This document shows positions 40,379 through 50,851 of a DNA stretch of 64,000 nucleotides, one piece after another (position 1 is the stretch's first letter; each line of letters starts with the position of its first letter). The position numbers and the translations under genes are program-made. The DNA lies in NCBI RefSeq assembly GCF_905475345.1, contig NC_066594.1, positions 4,090,001-4,154,000 of the forward strand, written 5' to 3'. The DNA comes from Vespula vulgaris (taxonomy: Eukaryota > Arthropoda > Insecta > Hymenoptera > Vespidae). The notes beneath the pieces were generated by a model. That model made no database searches and was not told the origin of the DNA. It saw nothing but the letters and a program-made list of their open reading frames with translations.

Positions 40379-40689
40379 CAAAAAGATAATGAGGGTGAGG
40401 ATATGGATGATAACGATAATGATTACCACATAAGAGTCATTTTGCAACTCGTGGTAGAGCTGTGTTGACATTGAAATATGCATATATCTCGTATATATAC
40501 ATACACATTATGAAATTATGAACATGAAAAAATATGATTAAAATATGATTATTCTGAATTAAAAATCAACACGCTTGGGTATCCAAATGCACTCCTGAGT
40601 GCAATGCTGCTGCAGGCCACGGACGTCCACACAATATTTAACGAGCGTGATTCTATCTTTGTAACTAAAAATCTACTTCAAGAAAAGAC

Positions 40690-40990
40690 TCTACTTTAAA
40701 ACTTTAAAATGCAAGGACTCGATTTTAATTTAAAAAGAAAAAATGCAAGGAATCGATTTTAATTTAAATAGAAAAATGCAAGGACTCGACTTTAATTTAA
40801 AAAGGAAAATGCAAGGACTCGACTTTAATTTAAAATGAAAAGAGGGAGGGCTTGACTTTAATTAGGAAAAAAAAATAAAAATAAAAATAGAAAATGCAAA
40901 GGGCTTGATTTTACTCTGAAATGAAAAATTGACTCTACTTTTAAAAGATAAAATGACTCGACTTTACTTTAAGAAAAAATTGCAATGACT
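40690..40990 (+). repeat. ~40-bp tandem repeat (ATGCAAGGACTCGAC)
   Basis: Six to eight diverging units of ATGCAAGGACTCGACTTTAA followed by TTTAAAAAGAAAA, degrading toward 41 kb. Confidence 0.8.
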
Positions 40991-40999
40991 CTATTAATT

Positions 41000-43900
41000 A
41001 ATAACTAACTGCAAAAGCTTGACTCTAATAAAAAAATTTAAAAAAAAAATAAAAAATAAAAAAAAAACATTTTCACGTACGCGAGTGCGGAATACCGTAG
41101 CAAGGAGATGGAATGGTCCATCATCTCCATCCAGGAACAAACTACTACGAGCATAAGTGTCAACGTGGTAAAAGGGTAAAAGGGATTTTGATAAGACCAC
41201 AAGCCATTAACGAAGGGTTCGACAACCGACCACCTTTGAAAAATGACTTGTAGTCGATAGTTGCCCTCTTGAGCCACAATATGTGGGGGCCTCTTCAGCA
41301 CACAGCCACTTCTTGCTTCGTGCCCTAACCACTGCATTGGAGCATTCCTTACGTGCGACGCAAGCTAAGTTTACGCATCAAAAAACGCCCTACCGTTCGA
41401 AGCAACGCACCCACAAAAATTGACATACTGCAGTGGTTGCTACTACAAGAATGAAATCGTCCCTAAGCTAAACCGACCTAATCCCGACCTGATCTCACTT
41501 TACGCAACAAGACTCAAACCACTCGTATAAACGCACGCATTGAACGAGACGCAATGATCGCAAGCTAAGGGGTTGGGAAGTGAAAACACATTTTCGCACG
41601 CAGGTTTGTTCTGTTTTTTCTTTTTTTTCTTAACCTAACGAGCGGTAAGCGCTTGCGACGTAAAGTATCGATTTCTTCTAAGTAGTATAACCACTGAAGT
41701 ATGGCAAAATTCGCGAATGAATCACCCCAAACGGCACTGACGAGTCCCAACACGTATTCTCAACTGCGTTTTCTACTCTGCCTAGGTGCGTCTCGATTTT
41801 CTAACGATTTTTATTTATTTATTTATTTATTTATCTGATTAAAAAAATAAAAATAAAAAATAAAAGTAAAATATTCGTATATAAATATTCGAACTAAACC
41901 GTAAAGCTATCCTAGCCTGCGGACGATTAATGGACTCAAAGAATCCACCAACCGTACACAATAACACAGGCACATTTAATCGAATGCTCCAGCAGATATA
42001 TAATATTCGTTCTAATCGATGAACCTATTACAAACTAATATTAACTCGTTGCACTTAAGAGATGAATATAGTTTCGGTAAAATGTCAAGATCACAAGAAT
42101 TGTAATATTTCCATTTTACTTATGCAGGTATATTCTATTTCTAAATAAGAAATATATAGATGGTAAATAATTTAAGAATCGCGAAGTGCAAGAATTAATT
42201 TAAAACTAAGTATCGAACTAATTCAAAATCCTTTGCTAAGTTCAAAAGATATGGGATGTATCTGATGTTCTCATTGGGTGCAAAGTTTTTCGAACTGTTT
42301 GATACTGATTTATTGCATATGCAAAGTGTCAGCAAAAGATGTAAGAAAAAAAAAATTAAAAAAAAAAAATATATAAAAAGATAAAGTTCAGCCATGCTGA
42401 AAGATTGTAAAATTTGCTGAAACTTCACAAATCCCCGGAGAAAGGACTTCCCACTCCTGAGTGGGAATCGCATCCTTACCCGGTCCCTACCTACTTAAAA
42501 TTAATTGAAACATTCACTCAGAAAAGTATGCTACCTGCCTGCCTATGACCTATATTTAAAAAGTGCAAACATTCACACCAACACATACACTCCACGGTTC
42601 TCTCACACTCCACCAGGGTGCAAAAGCCTACACTAGAGAGCATGCCCCGGGGCACCTCCGACACCCTAGTTCAACCACGTATTTTTTCTAATATATATAG
42701 GAGTACGTACCATTTGCTGAAATCGACTGCCAAGGCTAATGATTATTGCATATATGACTAAAGCAAAAAATACTAGTACATACTAGTATACATATAGATA
42801 CTAGTAATATATACGAGTATTTAAAATTTTCCACAAGAATGTGGTAACTATTATGCAAATCGATATTGATATAATCATATATTAGATATATAATGTATCT
42901 ATCTAAAGTTATCGCGAAACGATGTACAATGCACTTCCTAAAACGCACATACAAGTGCAAGGTACACCGTGCAATCACCAGCACAATGACAGCCGCTAAA
43001 GAGGAAAACTTAAAATTAAAACCACACTGACTGTTTCTCACCCACACGAGTAACACCTGGGTTAAACGCATAGATGAGAACGCAGAAAGCATGGGGGGAG
43101 AAAGGGGTATTAGTATATTAGTGCTGAAAATCCTGAGCTAAAAAATGATTAATTTATAATATATATAAAAAAAGATATAAAAAAATATATAAAAATATAT
43201 ATATATAAAAAATTTAAGCGGACTGTGACTCTAGAGTCTCTTTGCACGTCTTATTAGCAAGAGCTCAAGCAAGGATGGATGATGGTAGGCGGTCACCACA
43301 TACGAGTGTGACCACCACATATGGGTTTTACCACTAAAAGTGGTAAAAAAATAATAAGTGGCAAAAATAGTTTTGCAACCCCACCTGTATGCACCGCTTA
43401 AGGGCCTTTGAGCGACCCGCGGTAGGCAGTCGTTGACATGGAGGGATGAAATATGCACATAGCTCATATATATGCATACGCATTATGCAGTTATGAAATT
43501 TCATTATTAAAGAATATATAATGTTAATAAAAAACCTCGGACGACTCCTTTCATCAAATGGCTGTTCTAATGAAAGAACGGGATTATAATCCACCACTTA
43601 ACTGCCAGAATCTATCCGTCGCGGAAGGGGTTTGTCTTCTTGCTCATTTGTTGGTAAATCGATATTTTGAAATATCGAAGTAAATCGCGATTAAATGGAC
43701 TAAGTACGAAGCAATGCATGTAACGTAGACCACGTTATATGCTTTATACGAAATCGGGTAAATTAATGCCCGATTTCATTACTACTATCGCGAGCAAAAA
43801 CGAAGAGAGAAAAAGTGCTAATAAACAGCACTGTAAATTAAACGACTTTGAAACAAGAAGACCCTGGCCTGAGCTATATATATGCACATAATAATAATAA

Positions 43901-44093
43901 TAAAATATTCACAAGAAAATATCTAACTAAACATAGGGACCACTCGTGAATAAAATCAAAGATCTTAATCACGGACACTTTTGCTCGTTTCGGACATGGG
44001 ACGTCTACGAATACAACCAGTAACCCGTGCCGATAAGGACCTTTCATCCTCGGCATGATGGGCACCAGAGGAACTTAAAATTTTTTCACTTAC
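41000..44093 (-). repeat. Inverted, diverged relative of the 57.0-57.8 kb region
   Basis: On the minus strand, 41,335-41,259 matches 57,728-57,800 on the plus strand (GGCACGAAGCAAGAAGTGGC, AGAGGCCCCCACA, TGTGGCTCAAGAGGGCAACT). 44,055-43,920 matches 57,000-57,080 (CGAGGATGAAAGGTCC, CGGCACG). Intervening sequence is diverged or inserted: 3.2 kb here against 0.8 kb there. It also contains CCACTCCTGAGTGG (42,451) and a segment at 43,430-43,500 related to 40,470-40,530. Coding frames here are short and unconserved. Confidence 0.65.
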
Positions 44094-44737
44094 TACTTAA
44101 GAAGTTCTGCGATGGCTCCAAAACACTCGTCCCCCTCGTAGGAGGTTGAATGATGTCGTGAAGTTGGTTGAAATTATTGTTCAATTGATGAATCGTTGAA
44201 TCGTTGAATCGATGAATCTGTAATACAAAAAAGAACAAAAAGAGATTAATTATATGTTGCATATCGAACCAATATATTTGTGAATGAATGAAAATGATTA
44301 AAAAGAAATATATATGATTTAAATGACCAACGAGAGAAGTTACGATTGCAAGAAAGAAATATACTTACATGTAATTGTATCCAGACGAAGCTTTACAATC
44401 GTCGGTAAAGATGAAGAGGATGAATTTTTAAATTCACACTTTCGACCATAACAATATTTTTCGCAACGCAATCCTCTTCCACCGAATTGGCCGAAAGTGT
44501 GTTAATGATTCTAACAACGCGGCGAACATATGATTTTAACAAGAATATAACATAAATTCTTGCTTTTTGATTTATTAACGCGACCGAGAAATTTTAATCG
44601 GCGAACAACACTGACTCTAATTCGCGATTTTATTTTATTTTATTTTTAAAGCAACCTGTTTGGTTGCAAAACAATCAAATTACATCGCACAAACACTGAC
44701 TCTATGATCGCATTGCGCGCGATCAACAACTGAAGAC
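44094..44737 (-). ncRNA. Exon-like block, inverted homologue of 56,534-56,957
   Basis: Read on the minus strand, it begins after a clean acceptor (TTTTTATTCAACAG) and ends at GTAAGTGAA. It shares with 56,534-56,957 the repeated AGAGTCAGTG motif, a GCGCGCAATGC block, CGCGAATTAGAGTCAGTG, and an end GTTTTGGAGCCA.CGCAGAAC then TTCTTAAGTA before the donor. The exon borders are in corresponding places in both copies. No shared open reading frame is visible, so a non-coding exon is the best guess. Expression is unknown. Confidence 0.4.
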
Positions 44738-45335
44738 CTGTTGAATAAAAATTGTTAAAGCAAGCTGTGGCGTTTACTTCTATAATTTATATTGTATTAA
44801 ATATTATATATTAAATATTAAATATTAAATATTAAATATCATATCATCCAAATTACATGATTTTAAATTATGAATTTATATTATATCTTTTGCATGCTAT
44901 AGTAATAATAATAATAATAAAAACATTATTCAAAAGATGTAACTGCAATACTTGTAAGCTATATTAAAATAAATGAATATGTAAAAGCAAACGATCAAAA
45001 TCACGTTGTATCTATCGTTTAAAAATAGATATAATCGTGATAGGGATATGTTTACAGAAGTATACTAATTGCGTGGATACCTATAAATCAGAATAGATAT
45101 AGCATTAAAGTAAAACTAGACAAGGAGCAATAAAATTGAAATTATAATATTTATAATATTAATTAAACGATTAAACGTATCTTGAAATTTTTTTCTATTT
45201 TAATTTAACTTTTATTATACTTTAATTACATTTTCATTATTCTCGGTGTTTCTTAATATTCTTTAAATTCAATGTAAAATACGTTACAGCAAATTTTTAA
45301 TAAATTAATATTTAACCAAAATTATTTCCTAATAC
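44738..45335. other. AT-rich DNA, no gene recognised
   Basis: Contains an ATTAAAT/ATATTAAAT short repeat near 44,800-44,850 and an AAT run near 44,905. Nothing else is supported. Confidence 0.4.
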
Positions 45336-45339
45336 ACCG

Positions 45340-45452
45340 AACGTCAGCCTTTGGCCCGGTAGTACGTACGTTGTATAATATAAAATATACGAACGTTCGC
45401 AATACCGATTTCCGGATCCCACCACAAGGAGGTAGCTGCGTAGGAGATCCAT
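45340..45452 (+). repeat. Dispersed foldback element, copy 3 (degenerate)
   Basis: Recognised by CCCGGTAGTACGTACG (from 45,356), GCAATACCGA (about 45,399-45,408), GGATCCCACCACA and GGAGGTAGCTGCG. The arms pair less well than in copies 1 and 2. Confidence 0.6.
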
Positions 45453-46425
45453 ATATAAATTTCTTAAAAAAAATATAAAATATTATATAATAAAAGTTCT
45501 GGATTTAATAGTGCATAGAAACTTATAATAAGACTACGACAGAACACATGAAATCGTATAACACAATAAATAGTTTGTTAGAATTAACATCTAATTTTTT
45601 ATATTAATTAAAATTAAATTAAAATTTCAAATTCAATGGTGAATATTATATTGGTCAATATGATGAATAATTACTTGAAAATATTCAAAGTATTGTTAAT
45701 ATAGAATAAGATTACCCATGTAAATGTCATCAACATATAAATGCTATATTATATATCGAAATTTAATATGATATAAAATCAGATTAATAAGCTGTAAATG
45801 ATGAAATCAAGCTTGTAAAATATTATATATAATATAAATGAGAAATTAGACGAACCAAAATTGAAGAAGCAGGAACAAGTCTGAACACGTCTGGACGGCT
45901 GCTGATACAAACGAAGAGTGTGTAGAAATGAACTAAGAAAGTCGTCCTCTTGGTCGTCCTTTGATTGTTTACATGTGCTATTGTCGGTACCTCCTGAATA
46001 CTGCGTACAGTGTAGCGTAGCGTATACAAATACATGTATATAGATATACCTATAACAGAATAATATCACGGTTTTTCTTTTGTTGATAGGCGGAGACTCA
46101 TTTCCAAGAATTTCAATTCAAGAATTATTTGGCAATTGGTAGGGATACTTTAAAGCTATTATTTATACGCTATCTTTCTCTGTTTATTAAGCAGCTCATT
46201 ATATGTATTTAAAAACAGATTTTTAATTTAAATATATGCGTATATAATAGTGAACATAAGTAGAATAGAAAATATAATATTTAACCTGAAAAAAAGTTAA
46301 TAAAAATAAATAAAAGTAAATAAAAATAATCAAGAATAAATAAAAATAATAAAGAAATTAAAATTTTTCAATGCCTTTCTATTAAACTTCGCTATATTTA
46401 TTAAAATAAAATAAACTTACCTATA
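45453..46425. other. AT-rich DNA, no gene recognised
   Basis: The minus frame at about 45,823-46,035 passes through a GC-richer patch (45,860-46,030) but has no recognisable domain and no paired splice sites. Confidence 0.4.
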
Positions 46426-46613
46426 TGTATCGAAGAAAAGGAAACACTGGAAATATTCGACGCTTTGTCCTGTAGCTTGGGAATTCTTGAAAATCTGAAA
46501 AAAGTAAGATCATATTACTACAGGACAAGATTAAAAGTGTGTGCGTAATATGTGTAGGGAATATTCAAAGATGTGTGTGTGTGTGTATATAATCATTATA
46601 TATTCTCGTATAC

Positions 46614-46657
<44 letters not shown>
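46614..46657. repeat. (TA)n microsatellite
   Basis: About 20 TA units within duplicated segment copy A. Confidence 0.9.
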
Positions 46658-46660
<3 letters not shown>

Positions 46661-46681
46661 CGTATTCCTATTTGTAAGCGT

Positions 46682-46682
46682 C

Positions 46683-46711
<29 letters not shown>
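46682..46711. repeat. (GT)n microsatellite
   Basis: About 15 GT units. The equivalent place in copy B (48,300-48,325) is a short, interrupted GT run, so the expansion came after the duplication. Confidence 0.9.
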
Positions 46712-46713
<2 letters not shown>

Positions 46714-47072
46714 ACCATATATGAAAATCGAATTTAATACAAAATATCAATCGATCACAAGTATTAATGCAAAATTATTGACCAGAGCATCATTAAAAAG
46801 CAAGAGAAGTATCACTATTATGAAAATAAAAGAAGAAAAGGGAAGAAAAAGTACGACGCGAAAGCTTCCCCGGCGATCTTCCCCGAGGCTGATTTTATTT
46901 TCGCGAATATCTTTTAAACACGATGATTCCCAGACTTGCAAACGCGGCCTCATAAAAATCGTGCGTTTGGCTATCGATTGATATATTATAAGAGAGTGTA
47001 CGTTAGAAAAAATGTATTAATTACCTGTAATTACGCGGAGCGACGAAACACCGTGTACACATGTCACTGCGT

Positions 47073-47136
47073 CCAAGATGGCGATGAGACTAGTGGCAAG
47101 GAAGGAAAGTAGTCCCTATAATTCGATGACGTCATC
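47073..47136. promoter_or_regulatory. Promoter-like cluster: AAGATGGCG and GATGACGTCATC
   Basis: CCAAGATGGCG matches the YY1/Pho-type core often found just downstream of TATA-less starts. 42 bp further on is a perfect 12-bp CRE-type palindrome. Copy B keeps ATGGCGTCATC (about 48,665). Together they suggest a promoter, but direction and transcript are not established. Confidence 0.35.
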
Positions 47137-47420
47137 ACAGGTACAATCGAGTCAAATGAAATATTATATTTTTCAATGAAAAATAATAAAAAATATAATA
47201 TAAGTACGTAGATAATACGATATGGATGACAAATGTAATTAATTCGAATTTTAAACATAGACAATAATTTTCTAATGAAAACATTATATTTTTTAAAGAT
47301 ATAGAAACGTTAAATAGATACGCATTTGTATTACAAGGTTATCCCTATGCTTTATACATTACGCGAAATAATGAGTAATTGTTAAATCAAAATAATTCGA
47401 TGGATTTATGTATTGATACG

Positions 47421-47426
<6 letters not shown>

Positions 47427-47476
<50 letters not shown>
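47427..47476. repeat. (TA)n microsatellite
   Basis: About 24 TA units, the longest simple run in this part of the window. Confidence 0.9.
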
Positions 47477-47480
<4 letters not shown>

Positions 47481-48129
47481 ATACTAATATAAAATATAAT
47501 AATAATATAATATTAAATTATATTATAAAAATAATAATAATATAAAATAATACTTCTTTGAATTTTTATTTAGACATATAGAATAATTACATAATTTATG
47601 ATCGAAGTAACGTGTCGATAATAATTATACATAATCGAGAATCGAAAAGAAAGGAAAGAAGGAGAAATAATACATATGTAAATAAATAAATAGAGAACTG
47701 ATCATTAAAATGTATATAGACGACGAGAATTAAAAAGCGATCACGAAAACTATTCATTATTTTTGGACAGTACTAACCTATATAAATAACAAGAACTGAA
47801 TTGGTTTACTAACCTAATTTATTTCTTCTCTTCTGTATTCGAAGCGAAAGTAAATGACAAAAAAGATAGAAAAAATACAGATGCAAACGATGTCGAGCTT
47901 GGAACAACACACCAACACATTCGTAATAATCGTATCAAGTATATACACATATATACGTATATCATACATACATCAACTCTTCGAAACGTTTAGTATTTAC
48001 ACATTCTCACAGATTACGTTTTTTCATTTTTCACAGTTGCTCAGAAGACAAAGAAAGAAGTTCGCTTAGCGGTAGTTGCTGTTGATCCTTCAAACGATGA
48101 ACATCTTAATTCTGAGAGACGAAGAACGA

Positions 48130-48690
48130 TATACTAACACTCATTCTAATTCGATGCTCCGTCTAATCTCGTGAAATTCTTGAAAATCTGAAAAATGTGA
48201 AATCTTGTATTAATACAGGATAAAATTAAAAGTGTGTGTGTGAAAAAAGAAGAAGATTAAAAAAGTGTATGTGTATATATAATCTGTAAAAATATCCATA
48301 TACGTGTGTGTCTGTGTATGTGTATGAAAATCGAATATGATATAAAATATCGATCTATCGTGATTATAAACGCAAAATTATTGATCAGAATATTGTTAAA
48401 AAGCGGGAGAAGTATCGATATTGAAAAAATTAAGCTGGAAAATAGAAAAAAAGTACAATGCAATAGCTCCCCGGGGAACAACGAGACTGATTTTATTTTC
48501 GCGAATATCTTTTAAATGCAACGATGTTCCGATTTGAGAATGCGGCCTTTTGAAAATCGCTTACTTAGCTATCGATTGGTGTATGGTAATAAAGTGTACG
48601 TTGAAAAAAATCTAATTACATGTAACGGGGAGACGTATTTGGTTGATACGAATTGAAGCAGCAATGGCGTCATCTACACCGTGAAGATGC
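48130..48690. repeat. Duplicated segment, copy B
   Basis: Partner of 46,430-47,110, offset 1.6-1.7 kb in the same orientation. The two copies differ by many substitutions and by microsatellite length, so the duplication is not recent. Confidence 0.75.
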
Positions 48691-48699
48691 AGCTTCGCG

Positions 48700-49357
48700 T
48701 TGTACATATATATTATGTCATTTTAGAAATATTACGCATTAATAAATATATTAATTTTTCTTAACATTTTATTTTTATTATAGCACAAAATATAATATTC
48801 AATCGCAAAAACATCATTAAAAATTGTTATGAAACGTCTTACTACTTTCTATTAAGTATATAAAATTCCCGCCAAATATGTAGATTCCCTCCAAATCGTA
48901 AATACCGCGTAATTATATACATAGGTTTCTTCTGTCTTCTACTTCGGGTGTTAAAAGATAATTAATTAATAAATGGGATAATCAAAGAATTTATCTTTTC
49001 TATGATCAATATCTCTTGTAAATGTTCGAAAAGAATGATATTTAATTATATTTGCTTATAGATTGATCTATAAATATTAATTCATAAATAATTTTTGTTC
49101 GAGAGTATTTATTATGTACTCGTTGGTAGCCAGAAGTTCTAATCGCTTTGGAAGAAGAAAAAGCTGCAACGAAGAAGAAATTCCTCTGAATAAGGTACGA
49201 AAAAAACAGGATTTTGTCTAGATTTTCGAACATTACTGATCTGTATAAATTCTAAAAAGCATTAGCACATCGACCAATATCATTTTTTGCAAAAATATCT
49301 GTATTTCATCGCAAAATATGCGGACAAAAATATTCACTCTCGTTTGCTGTCACACAG
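48700..49357. other. AT-rich DNA, no gene recognised
   Basis: No domain, RNA or repeat identified ahead of the exon-like block at 49,358. Confidence 0.4.
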
Positions 49358-49488
49358 ATACTGGACACATTCACACAAATCCATGGAACCAATGTATAAA
49401 ACATTGTCTCCAAACTGTGAATCTACAAACCTGTGTAAATTGATACGCTGCATCCATAATCTTTTAGAAAAATTCTTTCAATGCGAAG
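49358..49488 (+). other. Candidate exon of unknown gene
   Basis: Bounded by a strong acceptor (TCGTTTGCTGTCACACAG) and a strong donor (GCGAAG|GTAAGC), 131 nt. One frame is open across it (YWTHSHKSMEPMYKTLSPNC then ESTNLCKLIRCIHNLLEKFF) but I do not recognise it. It lies just upstream of the exon-like repeat array on the same strand and could be an upstream exon of the same transcript, coding or not. Confidence 0.4.
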
Positions 49489-49839
49489 GTAAGCACAAAT
49501 CAATACTTTTTTATTTGCTTGTACATATTTACTATATAGCTACATAAGAATTTCGAATTAGTTTTCTTTTGTATTCCGACGAGCGAATATCGAATCTTTC
49601 CAAAGGCGGAAGCTCAGAAATTAATATTTTCGATAATTTTACATTTATTTAAACAGTTTTTAATATTTGCAGAATACAAAAGATTAATATTTAAACAATA
49701 CTGTATTTGTTTAACATTACAAAGATCGATACATGAGAGAAATAAAATAACTAGTTTATAATTTTAATACTTAAAAATTTTCGCTTTGAGTAATACGAAC
49801 TTATACGACTTTTATTTACTTTGACTATTATTTTGTTAG

Positions 49840-50851
49840 TTTCCTTTTGTATGCCGACGAGTGCACATCGTAATTCCCGTAGTACGCATTCTTTGGAAGT
49901 AATAGAGAAGAATCTGCAAGTACATAATTATATTCCCTCATTCTTTCAATATTCTATACGATTTATTTCGTTTTAGAATGAAATTGTGGAGTGGGGATAC
50001 TGGGCTTCGTGAGACCACAACAAAGTCGAGCGTTCGACCGATTTTAACAATTAATGGTTCAGTCTTGCTACGAATTCCGACGAGTACACATCGCAGTTCT
50101 TGTAGTACGCATTCTTTGGAAGTAATAGAGAAGAGTCAATGCAAGTACGTAATTATATCATTCATTTTTTCAATATGCTATACGATTTATTTCGTTTCGG
50201 AATTAAATTGTGGAGTGGGGATACTGAGCTTCATGAGACCACAACAAAGTCGAGCGTTCGACCGATTTTAACAATTAATGGTTCAGTCTTGCTACGAATT
50301 CCGACGACTACACATCGTAGTTCCCGTAGTACGCATTCTTTGGAAGTAATAGAGAAGAATCTGTAAGTACATAATTATATTCCCTCATTCTTTCAATATT
50401 CTATACGATTTATTTCGTTTTAGAAAGAAATTGTGGAGTGGGGATACTGGGCTTCGTGAGACCACAACAAAGTCGAGCGTTCGACCGATTTTAATAGTTA
50501 ATGGTTCAGTCTTGCTACGAATTCCGACGAGTACACATCGCAGTTCTTGTAGTACGCATTCTTTGGAAGTAATAGAGAAGAGTCAATGTAAGTACATAAT
50601 TATATTGCTCATTCTTCCAATATTCTATACGATTTGTTCGGTTTTAGAATAAAATGGAGTAGTGGGGATATTCTCCACTCGTGACGACAATATAAGCGAC
50701 AGCTACTAGTTCAGTCTTGCTTCGAATTTCGACGAGTACGCATCGCAATTTTCCCAGAACGCGTTCTCCACAAGTAATAGAGAAGAGTTAATGTATGTAC
50801 ATTTATTCCCACACATTTTTTTTATTTTCTATACGATTTATTTTGTTTTAG
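49840..50851 (+). repeat. Diverged exon-like repeat units flanking the 221-bp array
   Basis: One partial unit (49,840-49,915) and four full units with exon-like parts at 49,977-50,140, ~50,201-50,362, 50,424-50,587 and 50,648-50,792, spaced 223-224 bp apart. They share AAATTGTGGAGTGGGGATAC, AACAAAGTCGAGCGTTCGAC and GTAGTACGCATTCTTTGGAA. Most are preceded by TTCGTTTTAG. The second unit has TTTCGG instead, losing the AG. Donors are GCAAGT, GTAAGT, GTAAGT and GTATGT. They are clearly homologous to the 221-bp units, as diverged array edges usually are. Confidence 0.85.

Larger units (their letters stand above)
46430..47110. repeat. Duplicated segment, copy A (partner at 48.13-48.69 kb)
   Basis: Shared blocks: AATTCTTGAAAATCTGAAAAA, ACAGGA.AA.ATTAAAAGTGTGTG, ATGAAAATCGAAT, GCAAAATTATTGA, CTGATTTTATTTTCGCGAAT, GCTATCGATTG. 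Copy A has expanded TA and GT microsatellites (46,619-46,712). Near its right end are AAGATGGCG (47,075-47,083) and, just beyond, the 12-bp palindrome GATGACGTCATC (47,125-47,136). Confidence 0.75.

Noticed and set aside
41220..41240. tRNA B-box-like sequence (GGGTTCGACAACC)
   Set aside because: No matching A box or acceptor-stem pairing at the right distance on either strand. No tRNA gene is supported anywhere in the window by eye; a tRNAscan run would settle it.
40994..41337. Minus-strand frames overlapping the GGCCCCCACA block
   Set aside because: The homologous 57.7-kb segment does not keep the frame, so the conservation is at the nucleotide level only.
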